Origin: Nicotiana tabacum
Lineage: Eukaryota > Streptophyta > Magnoliopsida > Solanales > Solanaceae
Direction of reading: 5' to 3'
DNA length: 64,000 nucleotides
Assembly: GCF_000715075.1 (NCBI RefSeq)
Contig: NC_134101.1
Location: 198,172,103 to 198,236,102 of the forward strand
The translations under genes and the position numbers were made by a program. Under the pieces are notes generated by a model, which saw only the letters and a list, made by a program, of their open reading frames with translations, ran no database searches and had not been told where the DNA came from. This document shows positions 10,171-21,691 of the stretch, one piece after another. Positions within the stretch are counted from its first letter, which is position 1; each line of letters starts with the position of its first letter.

Positions 10171-11885
10171 TGCTATTGTTACTTTTCCTGATGAACCGAT
10201 GACTGTGACATTTAATGAGGCAACACAATATGAGAATAGTGATTCTGATGAAGAAGATGAGATACCTAAGGAAGTTATCAGGGAAGCTGAAAACTTTGAG
10301 AATAAGCCTAAGTCCAACCTAGACGAGACCGAAGCAGTAAATTAGGGCGACACCGAGACCATAAAAAAGACTCGCATCAGCATTCACTTATTGCTAACAG
10401 AGAGAGGAGTACATACATTTTCTAAAGGAATATGAGGACATTTTTGCATGGTCATATGATAACATGACTGGTTTGAGCACGTCCATAGTGGCTCACAAGT
10501 TGCCTACTAATCCCATGTGTCCGCCGGTGAAGTAGAAACTCAGAAAGTTCAAACCAGACATGAGCTTGAAAATCTCAGAGGAAGTTACCAAGCAGATCAA
10601 AGCCAAAGTTCTTAGGGTGATTGAGTACCCAACCTAGTTAGCTAACATTGTGCCAGTTCCGAAGAAGGTTGGGAAAGTCAGAGTATGTGTTGACTATCAG
10701 GATTTATATAGAGCAAGTCTCAAGGACGACTTCTCACTACCAAATATACACATCCTAATCGATAACTGCGCCAAGCATGAACTCCAATCCTTTGTAGATT
10801 GCTTTGCAGGTTGTCACCAAATTTGGATGGATGAAGAAGACGCGGAGAAAATAACTTTTATCACACCTTGGGGGGTATACTGCTACAAGATGATGCTGTT
10901 TGGTCTAAAGAATGCTAGGGCTACCTACATGAGAGCCATGACAACCATCTTCCATGATATGATACCCAAGGAGATAGAAGTGTATGTGGACAATGTCATT
11001 ATCAAATCCAAGAGGGCCGCAGATCACATAGCAGACTTGAGAAAGTTCTTTGACAGGCTAACGAGGTACAACTTAAAGCTGAAACCCGCAAAATGTGCAT
11101 TCGGGGTTCCTGCAATAAAGTTATTGGGATTCATTGTCAGTCGTTGTGGGATCGAGCTGGATCCATTTAAGGTCAAAGCTATTCAGGAGTTACTGCCACC
11201 ATATAGCAAAAAGGACGTGATGAGCTTCCTAGGACGTCTCAACTATACAAGTCGCTTTATAGCACAATCCACAGTTATATGTGAACCCAACATCAAGGTG
11301 CTAATAAAAGATGCCAAGACAAGGTGGACCGAAGATTGTCAGAAAGCTTTTGACAACATCAAGTAGTACCTGTCCACACCACCAGTTCTGGTCCCGCTGG
11401 AACCAGGAAGGCCTTTGCTACTCTATCTATTTGTATTGGATGGAGCTTTCAGATATGTTATGGGACAACATGATGAGACAGGGAGAAAAGAACAAGCCAT
11501 ATATTACTTGAGTAAGAAGTTCACACCTTAGAAGCATGGTAATCTCTGCTAGAACACACTTGTTGTGCTTTGACCTGGACAACCCAAAAGTTAAGGCATT
11601 ACTTCTGTGCCTATACAAAATACCTCATATCAAGGATGGACCCTTTGAAGTACATATTTCATAAACCCATGCCGACGGGAAAGCTAGACAAATGACAGAT
11701 ACTGTTGAGTGAGTTTGACATCGTCTACGTAACTTAAAAGGCGGTTAAAGGACAAACATTGGCAGATCATCTTGCTAAAAATCGGTGGGAGGAGAATACG
11801 AACCCTTGAAGACATATTTTCCTGATAAAGTAGTGTCATTTGTAGGATAAGACATTACTAAAGCATATGACGGTTGGAGGAATGA
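10171..11885 (+). pseudogene. pol: Reverse transcriptase and RNase H of element 1, broken
   Basis: After an acidic linker (10171-10345) comes the RT core at 10650-11366: RVCVDYQDL, then a palm segment FVDCFAGCHQIWMDEEDAEK, TFITPWGVYCYKMM, and the catalytic box YVDN at 10983-10994. Its second Asp is replaced by Asn, which should kill polymerase activity. The thumb and connection carry LGFIVSRCGIELDP and FLGRLNYTSRFI. The first RNase H follows in a broken frame (11367-11640, GRKEQAIYYLSKKF). The archaeal-type RNase H found in elements 2 and 3 is missing: the sequence jumps at about 11880 from AYDGWR to NEFADALATL. Confidence 0.88.
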
Positions 11886-13233
11886 GTTTGCCGATGCATT
11901 GGCCACCTTGTCATCTATGATACAACATCCGGACAAGAATTTCATTGATCCCATCCCAATGAGAATCCATAATCAACTGGATTATTGTGCTCATATTGAA
12001 GAAGAAACAGATGGATAGACTTGGTTCCATGACATCAGGGAGTATTTTTCAAAGGGAGAATACCCGAAGACTCCGAAGACTGTCCAATCACTTCTTCCAC
12101 AGTGGAGGAAATCTGTATAGAAGAACTCCCGATTTGGGAATGCTAAGATATTCGACGTAAAAGAAACTTCTAAATTGCTTGAGGACGTACATGCTAGGAC
12201 CTGTGGCCCGCACATGAATGGTTTTGTCTTGGCTAATAAGATACTTAGGGACGGTTACTTTTGGATGACCATGGAGACAGATTGTATCCAGTATTTTCGC
12301 AAATGCTTCCAATGCTAGGTACACGCCGATATGATAAAAGTGACGCCGAATGAGTTCAATAAAACAAGCTTACCTAGGCCATTCGTTGCCTGGGGAATGG
12401 ATGGCATTGGTCCGATTGAGCCAACTGCTTCAAATAGGCACATGTTTTTTCTAGTGGCCATTGATTACTTCAAAAAATGGGTAGAGGCTGCATCCCACAA
12501 AGCTGTAACCAAGAAAGTCATTGCAAATTCTGTCAAAGATCGTATTGTTTTTCGATTCTGAGTTCCCGAGTCTATTGTCACTGATAATGCTGCCAATCTC
12601 AATAGTGATCTGATGAGGCCATATGCGAAACTTTCAAAATGAAGCACAAGAATTCCACAGCCTACAGACCTTAGATGAATGGAGCCGTAGAAGCCGCCAA
12701 CAAAAACATCAAGAAGATACTAAGGAAGATGGTAGACCTCAAACAATGGCATGAGAAGCTACCTTTTGCTTTGTTGGGATACCGCACTACAATTTGCACA
12801 TCAACCAGAGCAACTCCCTATATGCTGGTTTATGGTACCGAAGTTGTCATTCTAGCCAAGGTAGAGATTCCTTCTTTAAGAATCATACAGAAAGCCAAAC
12901 TCAGCGATGCAGAGTGGATAAGGAGCCGTTATGAACAATTGGACCTTATAGATGGAAAAAGAATGAACGCAGTGTGTCACGACCAACTTTATCATAATAG
13001 AATGTCTAGAGCTTTCAACAAAAGGGTCAAACCAAGGCACCAGGACAACTGGTGCTGAAGAAGATCTTTCCACATCAAGATGAAGCCAAAGGAAAATTCT
13101 CTCCCAACTAGCAAGGTCCTTACATGGTTCATAGGGTGATGACAGGCGGAGCACTTATACTTCCAAAGATGGATGGAGAAATATGGCCAAAACCAATCAA
13201 TTCAGACGCAGTGAAAAGATACTATGCTTATAT
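11886..13233 (+). pseudogene. pol: Integrase of element 1, broken
   Basis: The zinc-binding HHCC part is at about 12170-12320 (HARTCGPHMNGF, then KCFQC, followed by a stop). The catalytic core begins at 12331 (AWGMDGIGPIEPT, first Asp). The second Asp survives in VTDNAANLNSD near 12580, and the Glu is in NGAVEAANKN at about 12690. A stop interrupts at 12560, a frameshift follows, and TAG 12672 precedes NGAVEA. The C-terminal part (12675-13058) is open: FALLGYRTT, then VEIPSLRI and RSRYEQLDLIDGKR. The terminal stop seen in element 2 is lost here. Integrases of this type insert the cDNA; there is no chromodomain. Confidence 0.87.
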
Positions 13234-13429
13234 TATTTTCATTTCCTCATCTGATGTAATTGAACTACGCTTGACCTGATTCCCGTTTAAGAGGGGATAC
13301 ATAGGTAGCTTATGGGTTCGGTCATATCATAAAATAATTTCCATTTTCCCCTAAGTTCAGAAACTATCGAACGGGCCATCAGACACCGAATATATCTCCA
13401 GCTAAGAAATATTCTTATTTTCTACCCGC
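13234..13429 (+). other. 3' UTR start of element 1 with internal deletion
   Basis: This aligns with 28924-29050 and then directly with about 29585 of element 2. The hairpin-rich stretch present at 29050-29585 is therefore missing between about 13360 and 13375. Confidence 0.6.
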
Positions 13430-14350
13430 TCTTTGCATGAGACTAAACCTTGTCCCGCATACTTGCATGAGACTAATCCTTGCCTCCCTATTTGCACGAG
13501 GCTAATCCTTGCCACTATATTTGCATGAGGCTAATCCCTGCCTCCCTATCTACATGAGGCTAATCCTTGACTCCCTGTCTGCATGAGGCTAATCCTTGCC
13601 TCCATATCTGCATGAGGCTAATCCCTGCCTCCATATCTGCATGAGGCTAAACCTCGCCTCTATACTTGCATGAGGCTAATCCTTGCCTCCATATTTGCAT
13701 GAGGATAATCCTTGCCTCCCTGTCTGCATGAGGCTAATCCTTACCTCAATATCTTCACGAGGCTAATCCCTACCTCGATATCTGCATGAGGCTAATCCTT
13801 GCCTCTATACTTGCATGAGGCTAATCGTTGCCTCCATATTTTCATGGGGCTAATCCTGGCCTCTATATTTTCATTAGGCTAATCCCTTCCTCCATATCTG
13901 CATGAGGCTAATCCTTGCCTCCCTATACGCATGGGGCTAATCCTTGCCCCCATTTGCATGAAACTAATACCTGCCTCCATACTTGAATGAGGCTAATCCT
14001 TGCCCCTCATATCTGCATGAGGCTAATCTTTGCCTCTCCGCACTTGCATGAGGCTAATATCTGCCTCCATATCTGCATGAGTCTAATCCTTGCCTCCCCA
14101 TATCTGCATGAGGCTAATCCTTGCCTCTCCACACCTGCATGAGGCTAATCCCTGCCTCCCCATCTACACGAGGCTAATCCATACCTCCGTATCTGCATGA
14201 GGTTAATCCTTGCTTCCAGATCTGCAAGAGGCAAATCCTTGCCTCCCCATTTGCATGAGGATAATCCTTGCCTCCCATATCTGTGTAAGGCTAATGCTTG
14301 TCTCCCATATTTTCTTGAGGCTAATCTCTGCCTCCCTATTTGCACGGGAC
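13430..14350 (+). repeat. 29-bp minisatellite in the 3' UTR, about 31 copies
   Basis: The unit reads roughly GCATGAGGCTAATCCTTGCC plus TCCATATCT. Starts at 13581, 13610, 13639 and 13668 give an exact 29-base period. Units vary at several positions and some have small indels towards the right end. It lies between integrase and the 3' LTR. A few decayed units survive in element 2 (29655-29727), and a related array is present in element 3 (40447-40975). Chance ORFs on both strands here are by-products of the repeat. Confidence 0.92.
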
Positions 14351-15110
14351 TAAGCACTGTCCCTCTTTGCACAAATATCACTCTATTTCTAGTACTATCT
14401 ATTTTCTTTTCAATCGGGCTAAGCTCTGCCCTCCATTTCACAAGACTAAGCCCTGTCTTGTTAACATCATATTATTGCATATCATGGGCTGAAATATCAC
14501 CAATCTATCCGAAGGCGTCATAGTCTAAAAGGCATCATCCTCATAGCCGGAAGACACCATGCCATAGCCTGAGGATCCCTCAAATATGCATATCATTATT
14601 CAAAGGTGTCATGGTTCGGAGGCACCATCCTCATGGCCCGAGAACACCATTTCATGGCATGCAAATCCCTCACTAAACAATTCATGGCCTGGGACGTCAT
14701 CTTTAACCGTCTAAAGACAACCTTTATGGTCCAAAGGGAATCTGCATCATGTTTACATTTTTACACAAATACATGTCGGTAGCATTTTTTCATTTGCAGG
14801 TGACGAGCAACTAACCGCTATCCTAGTATGAGTGGCCTCACTCCAGTTCCTTCAACTTTCTCAAACCTTAAGCACTCACCATAGCTGCTCTAGTATCCCG
14901 TGTCCGTTTTTGCAATGACTTCATCGGTATATTTTGCCAATGAATCCAGAACTACACATGGCCTGATTCCTATAAGACCAAGGATATGTAGGCAACTCAA
15001 GACCAGAGTCTGGCTTATGTCTTTCAAAATATCCCATCCGGTCAAAATTAGGTATCATTTCTTTACCCGAAAACTTTTTCATCCTTCCTGGGTAAAAAAT
15101 GGGCAGCTAT
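14351..15110 (+). other. Distal 3' UTR and polypurine tract of element 1
   Basis: This is non-coding. It holds imperfect repeats of the type CATGGCCCGAGAACACCAT (about 14530-14750), with matches in element 3 at 39990-40200 on the other strand. It ends in the purine-rich run GGGTAAAAAATGGGCAGCTA just before LTR-B. That run is the likely primer for plus-strand DNA and has its counterpart in element 3. Confidence 0.65.
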
Positions 15111-17034
15111 TGATACCCAATTTTTCCTCATATGTTTTTAACATATATATATGTACTTTCAAAATAGAACACATGCACTTATAAGCATGCATAAACATTT
15201 TTATAATTTTTCTATAATTTTTAAAAGCTCCAAATCAATTTATTCCTTCTCTTTTTATTTATAAAAATTTCCTATAATTATCCTTCAAATTATTTTTGTG
15301 GTGATTTAGTCATCTAAATTATTTATTTATGCCAAAATAGTGTTTAAACATTTTAGTGCATTTTTGTAATTATATTATATTTTTAGGCTAAATTGCACAT
15401 CTTTGCAATAATAGCCCTACTAATGTATAATTGCATTATTGATGCATAAAATGGTCTTTTGTATTTTAAAACGTTAAACAGCTATTTTAAATCATTCTAG
15501 TACACAAAAACATTTTTTGGAAATCATTCATTATTTTTATAAATTATATAGTTGTTAAAAATGGTTATTTAAAATCTAGCCTATTTTTATTTCAATTTTC
15601 AGCCCTAATTCAACCCAATTACCGGCCCAATCCAAATAAAAATTACCCAGCCCAAACCCAGATACCCGATTCGGCCACCAAAACCCTTTAATCTTGGCCG
15701 TTGATAATAAAGATCAACGACCACAAACGACCCTTGCTAAAATAAACCAAAGACCCCCAAACCCTATCATTCTACACCATCCGCCGCCCTAAAACCCCTC
15801 TCCTCTCTCAAATGCTCTCAAACCTATCCCTAATCAAACCTCACTGATACTCACCTTTAGCCATCTACGGTGGTTTCTCACCACCTCCCAGGCCTCCAAA
15901 TGGCCTCTCTCACGTTATTCTTGCCATCGCCAGGGTCCTCAATGGACCAGAGCTAGTTGGCTTGCATCTATGGTTCCTTTCTTGCCAGTTTCAGGCCATT
16001 CCAGTGTGATTCCGAGTAAGATCGTCCTATATTGACTATGATCTATGGGGTTTTTAAGCATGTTTCTTCACATTTGTGTTGTTCACTTCAAAACCCTAAT
16101 TTCTTTTTTCTGAACCTCTTAGATCTGTACAGATCTGAGAGGATTTAGACTTGTTTCATGTGAGTTTTACAACAACCTTGAGATTCTTTACAAGAATTGT
16201 ATGATTTTCAAGTGATTTTCATCTTTTTCTAAACTAGGGTTTCCAGAGCTAAGGTTCTCTTCAAAAATGTTTGATGATTTTTGTGTTGATCCTTTGATTC
16301 TCTTATGTTTTGACTGATTTTGTAAGTATGCTACAACCTTAGCTCTCTAGTACTAAAACCCTAATTTTTGAGGTTCTTCGTTTGGTTTCTGAGTACTGGT
16401 ATATTGACTGTGCTCTTACTTTGGGTTCTTGTGATTACTCGTGATTTTTTGTCCTAATATGCTTATACTTAATTTCTTAGTTCGACCTTTCACTGATTTT
16501 ATATGCTTGTGTTCATCCTGACTATTCATGTTAAGACCTGCATCCTTCTCCTTGAATTAGTTTCGTTTTAACTATTTGTTTTGTTAAAGTTATGTGTTGA
16601 ATCCAGACTATTCATGTCTTGCATTATTTTATATGCTAAACTTGCTCACTCTTTCATGACTTTCTATTTGATTGAACCCTTGATTATTCTGAATTCCTTA
16701 TTTTCTGGTTTAATTTGAACACTTTCCCTTAAACTTCCGATCCTTACCTCTCTACTCGATTTAATTGAATTGCTTACCTTAATTAATTTCCTTGCCTTGT
16801 TTGTATTTTTCTGATTCTTACTAATTGTTTCCTTAATTGAAACTTTTGTTCATTTACCCTAATTACCTACTCTATACCCAAACCGTATTTGATTGTTTTC
16901 CTTAAATACTTAGCATGGTTTTACCATTGATTTGATTATGCTTTGATTAAGGGAAGGACTTGCTAATAGATTCCACAAACTTCCCTGATTTGCTACTTAT
17001 GATCTCGTATCTTATTTGTTAAGCTTTTGATTAC

Positions 17035-17042
17035 TATATAAA
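17035..17042 (+). promoter_or_regulatory. Probable LTR-B TATA box
   Basis: TATATAAA sits at the position equivalent to 1344-1351 in LTR-A, with the same flanking TTACTATATAAACCC context. Confidence 0.6.
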
Positions 17043-18176
17043 CCCACTCTTATTTTAACTTCAAAATAACGAACGATATTTTAAAACCACTACTCTTTAC
17101 ACTCTAAAAGGCTCTGTTTCTGCTCTTTTTGCTACTTGTGATCTTTGCCATTCTAGTCGGCTGCAAGCCTAGGCTGGAAGTTGTACACTACTTTCCTCAC
17201 ATCTTGTGTTTTTCCTTCTTTAACTAGGTATGCTTATGATTAAATTTCAAGAATCCAACCTATGTGTTTATCTACTACTTTAGTTCATATGGCCTAAGTT
17301 TGTTCATGTTTCTGTTTACTGCTTATTCGAGCTGCCTATTCAAACCTATGATGTTTCCACTTTACTCGTATGTTTGCTGTCTTGTTTAGCATGTCTGCAT
17401 AAGTAACTTAAGCTTGTTGGGACTAACTACTGTCTTTCCTAAACTTTGTTTCTATATAATTAGCATGCCTCCATTGTTAGTCCTTGCTTGTTCTGCTACT
17501 AAGTCAGTCAATCTCTTTAAAGTAATTCTAATTTCGTGGTCTAGATGCATGTATCTGCTGTGATCTTTGCTGCATCTGTAGAACTTCCTCAAAGCGTTCT
17601 AGGTCTTGTTGTTTGTATGCTCCATTAAGAGGTACCCTTGTGTGAAAGTGGTTCCTAAACTTGTTCTATGACTTGGTTCTGATTGCCAATTGTTTTCTTC
17701 ACACGTTTCCTCAAACTGTTTCAGTACTAATGGTTTTCAAAAAGTTCTTTTCAAGTCTTAAGAACTTTCTATTAAACTCTTTCAACTATTATGCACTTTC
17801 ACTTGATCTTAGAATACTAGGTTCTGCCCCTCTGATATGTGTATTGCCTTGAGACCCCCTTGAGGTCTCTCTGAAGTCTTGCATGCCAGAGCTGACCTTT
17901 CCACACTGCACCTAAATCAGTTATTATTTGAGAAAAGGTCTAGATATGAGCATTGCCCAGGATCCTCGAGGTCCTTAGGGAACCCTGACATACCTAGACA
18001 TGAGATTGTCTATGAAACTTTGGCATTTGAGGCTATTGGAGGCCGAGAAGTCAACTGGGCCCGCTGCAGGCTCCCTATAGATTAAATCCTATTTATTTAT
18101 GTATTTTTATTTAATTCATTGGTCTATAATAATTATTGTAGGCAAACATTGGGGTGACTAATGAAGATTGTTGTAG

Positions 18177-18178
<2 letters not shown>

Positions 18179-18254
<76 letters not shown>
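18179..18254 (+). repeat. (AT)38 microsatellite
   Basis: A pure AT dinucleotide tract of 76 bases. LTR-A has only a few AT units at the homologous place (about 2459-2466), so the tract expanded after the copies separated. Confidence 0.98.
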
Positions 18255-18258
<4 letters not shown>

Positions 18259-18273
18259 GGTAAATTGGGTAGA

Positions 18274-18970
18274 TACCATGCCTATAGGGTCGTGTTAATT
18301 CAAATGTGTTTGCTATGTTTGCTTTACTTCACAATATTAGAAACCATGGCTATAGGATCTAAATGCCTTTAATAATAAAGATCATGCCTATAGGGTTAAA
18401 ATCAGCTTTATAATTAGATATCATGCCTATAGAGTAATTGAAGTTCCGTTTTCATTACAACATGTATTCACATTCGTCTCCTTAGAAATCATGCCTATAA
18501 GTTCAAAAGTCAGGTTTTAATAATAGATATCATGCCTATAGGAATTAAAATCAGCTCTAATAGAAATCATGCCTATAGAACTTAAAGTAGTTTAGTTAAA
18601 TAATCAGTTTAATTCACGTTTGTTTATTCTGAATTGGGTTAATCGATTAATCTGTCTGCTTCTCTAAATAGGTTTTCAAATACTTCCTTAAATTAATACT
18701 GCTAGAAAGCATGCCTATAGGATCTCGAGTTGTCGTTTAAAATCCATTTTACTGTTTTACTGCATTCCTAATCATTATAGATATCATGCTCTTAGGACAA
18801 CACTATTATGCATTTAGGCAAGCCTATAGGGCGATTAATGTCCTGCAACTATAAAACTGCGCTTTAAAACTGCTCGTATTCACAGGTCTAAAATCAGTAG
18901 GTCTTTGACACTTCAGTCCTAATTCAATGTTGTATACTCCTTGCTCACCTAGATATCATGTTCTAGAATT
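18274..18970 (+). repeat. Dispersed CATGCCTATAGG motifs in LTR-B
   Basis: This is the counterpart of 2486-3170, with copies near 18276, 18382, 18422, 18489, 18530, 18567 and 18709. The order and spacing match LTR-A, so the series predates the split of the two LTRs. Confidence 0.75.
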
Positions 18971-19769
18971 TTCTCTTAAATACTTGACTGTTGTTTTTGA
19001 AGACGTGTACTTGTTATATTTGTGGAGGTGACTGTGGGCCAGTAATTTGTTCTCTTTAAATGCAGTCCTAATTGTTTTGATTGACACATAGACTTTTAAC
19101 CATTAAACCTTAGGAAGTTCTAGAACTACCCAAATTAGAGGTTCTAAATACCTCCAGGGCCACAAGGAATGGACGGGTAGTGCACGCATAGGACATCTAT
19201 CAAGGTTATTAGAACGCTTTAGGCTATGACCAATGAGATGGAATTGGGTAGTAAGGATATGATGACTACGCGCAAATATCACGTGTAGCCCCTTATTGAG
19301 TTTGATTACCGGGCATTGTGTGGGGTGATCCTGTAGGCTAACCAACCTAGGATTCCTCTTTCCCAATTTCTGATGTTTAGACTTTCCTTTTCTCTATATA
19401 TGTGCAATTTGTTCAAGTCTTTTCGTTTTATTACATGAGTTATATAATGTCGCTATTTGCTAGTGTGTGTTAAGATTATTTATTTGTCAAAAGGACTAAT
19501 TCATAAGTTTAAGTTTGGCCGGGACCCACCGTTGTAGACCAAGAGGGGTGCCTAACACCTCCCTCTCAAGGTTATTTCGAGCCCTTACCCTAAATCTCTG
19601 ATAATGCAAACTAGTCTAAGAGTTAATTGCTCTAGGTGCCCTAACGCACCATAATCCGTTAGGTGGCGACTCTTCAAATATCCAAATCCTAAAAGGAAAT
19701 GAGTTATTACCCCCCATGAACGTTGGAATCCGGACCTCTCTCCACGGAGGGGAAAAAAGGGGCACGACA

Positions 19770-21300
19770 GTCGATAGTATTCCTCCTCTTTTGATAGATT
19801 GGTGGAGGGATCTTCCTCAAGTGACCAAAATCATGTGAAAAGAGTCTTAGGGAATTCGCCACCAATCTTCAACTAAACAAGATGCTAATTGAGGTTGCCA
19901 CTCTATTTATTGATAAGGAAAGGGTTGTGTTCTCCTTTGGAGACATAGAAATAACTCCCCTTCTAGAAGAAATAGGGGGATTTGCTGGGTTGCCTTGGGA
20001 TAGCCCTGTTCTTTTAGAACCTGAAAATCGCACCACCAGAGGATTCCTTAAGATGATGGGGCTGAAGAAAAATGTTGATTTGGAGTGCCTGAAAAACTTC
20101 TACATACCTTTTTATTTCCTTTATGAAAGATATGGTCACAATAGCTCTTACTGTATTTTTGATGATGAGTTCTCAATCACCTCCTTGGGCTGGGTTCATT
20201 GTAGGGTCTTTGTGTTCATTGTGTGCTTCTTGGGCATGTTGGTATTCCCAATCCAAAGGGATAGAATCCATACTAGGCTAGCCATGGTGGCCAAAACTCT
20301 GATGGACGGGATTGAGGGGAAGACATACACTATTGTCCCTATGATTGTTGCAGACATATACCGGGTCGTAGAACACTGTCAAAAGGGGTTCAAATTCTTT
20401 GAGGGTTGCAATTTGCTATTACAAGTCTGGCTGTTAGAACATCTCCAAAAAGGCCAATACCGCCAAGAGTTTCGATGAAGGCCATGGAATGATCACATAG
20501 ACTTCCATCACCCTAAGATAATGACTTACATTCCGAACATATTTGCTCAACCTAAGTATGTTATAGGATGGGTGCAGTTTCAAGTTGACTAAGGAACAGG
20601 TTCAGTGGATGTTCGAGTGGTTCCCCACCGAGGAGTTCATCATCAGATCTAGAGACGTCCCACATTTGGTGTTGATTGGATTAAGGGGAATATACCCTTA
20701 TGCTCCCCTCAGGTTTATGAGACAGGCAGCCAAGAGACAAGTCGTACCACGGGTCACTAACATGAGTCATTTCAGAGCCGATTTCTTGGGTGACGCCATC
20801 ACATATAAAAATGAAGCACAACATATGTGGACTTTGAAGATTATTATGGAGAAGGATACCATCGAGCCAGACCGATATCATGTTGGCCACTCCTTCTTTT
20901 ACCCCTCAAGGTATGATGATAATCTATTAGTAGTCTTTGAGCCAAGGGTTGGTCCAGGAAATAGGGTCATAGATGAGTTTTCCGAAGTAGCGGTGAAGTA
21001 CAACAATCTGCGAAAAAGAGTTCGAGAGTCTGAAGCGGAGCATATGGCGCAGCATAAGGCCGATATGGAAATGATTAATGAGTGGAAAGAAAGAGCTGCT
21101 AAATCCAGCGAAAGGCTGGAATATTTGCAGTACAGTTTTTTTGAGGGGGAGATAAGAAGAGGGTCACCGACTATCAGAACGCTAAAGGAAATGAAGGAGG
21201 GCATTTGGCAATGACATTCCTACTGCTGAACCTACGTGAGATGGGGGAGTTGATTGACAACAACATCCGGTCTGGTGAGGGTCCTTCTGGGACCAAGTAG
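19770..21300 (+). pseudogene. ORF1 of element 2, unknown function, nearly complete but broken
   Basis: The N terminus is cut by the LTR-B junction; the frame opens with PPLLIDWWRDLPQV, then a stop. The long open part (19882-20478, 198 codons) has VVFSFGDIEITPLLEEIGGF, WDSPVLLEPENR, LYERYGH, VFVFIVCFLGMLVFP and HTRLAMVAKTLMDGI. After a stop at 20476 and a frame change, 20585-21214 continues with EEFIIRSRDVPHLVLIGL and a charged coiled-coil tail (RKRVRESEAEHMAQHKAD). The final codons GPSGTK end at 21300. The first block has the same fold signature as element 1. Function is unknown; the family is typical of Ogre-like elements. The name DUF7745-like is a recollection, not a search result. Confidence 0.78.
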
Positions 21301-21691
21301 ATTATATTTACTTGCTTTCCTTTTAAATGTAATAAGGCCAAGTGCCATTAGCAACATTATCTTAATTAGTGTCGTTTTGGGGCATTTTTTTTACATTAAT
21401 GAAATGAGGCAATTCTTGGCACTGAATTTATCCAAATTTATTTATCGGTAGGCCTACCTCGGGCACAACGAGGCTCCCAAATTAGTATGTGAATTCACAT
21501 TCCTGCAATATGTGTTTAAATACTGCAAACATTTTAGAATCCTTACTGACTTGTTTACCTTTTATTTTTCTTTATTCTCATCCCCTAAGATTGGTTCACT
21601 TATACTGGCATCATCAACATATCACACCAGATCTAGAGGCCATCCACCTCTTCTTCGTCCAAGTAATACAAAGAGTAAAAAGAAAGCTAAA
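21301..21691 (+). other. ORF1-gag spacer, element 2
   Basis: This carries the conserved 37-base block (21449-21485) and the TTTAAATACTGCAAAC patch also seen in elements 1 and 3, then a pyrimidine tract ending CCCCTAAG near 21590. No coding signal. Confidence 0.55.

Larger units (their letters stand above)
1..19769 (+). mobile_element. Element 1: Tat/Ogre-type Ty3/gypsy LTR retrotransposon, 5' end cut by the window
   Basis: Long LTRs (LTR-A 1-3930, LTR-B 15111-19769) flank an 11.2 kb internal region. The domain order read from the translations is ORF1, gag, protease, G-patch, RT, RNase H and integrase, with no chromodomain. An extra ORF before gag, very long LTRs and (in the sister copies) a second RNase H are the known hallmarks of the Tat/Ogre lineage. 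LTR ends are TGATACCC and GCGACA. The element is dead: every coding domain carries stops or frameshifts, the RT motif is YVDN, and the archaeal-type RNase H is deleted. LTR-B is shared with, or fused to, the internal region of element 2. Confidence 0.9.
15111..19769 (+). repeat. LTR-B, complete 4.66 kb Tat/Ogre LTR shared by elements 1 and 2
   Basis: The left boundary TGATACCC follows the polypurine run of element 1. The right boundary is GGCACGACA at 19769. Contents in order: an AT-rich U3 start, a segment matching LTR-A from 15685, a TATA box at 17035, an (AT)38 tract at 18179, CATGCCTATAGG motifs at 18274-18970, and the conserved LTR end with GGCGACTCTTCAAAT. After 19769 the sequence does not enter a leader; it runs straight into ORF1 of element 2. 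Confidence 0.92.

Noticed and set aside
13430..14350. Regular 29-base repeats resembling a CRISPR array
   Set aside because: Units are directly adjacent without unique spacers, vary freely, and sit in the 3' UTR of a plant retrotransposon; this is a minisatellite.
13234..15110. An env-like third ORF between integrase and the 3' LTR
   Set aside because: No open frame with signal peptide or membrane segment; the region is repeats and UTR in all copies.
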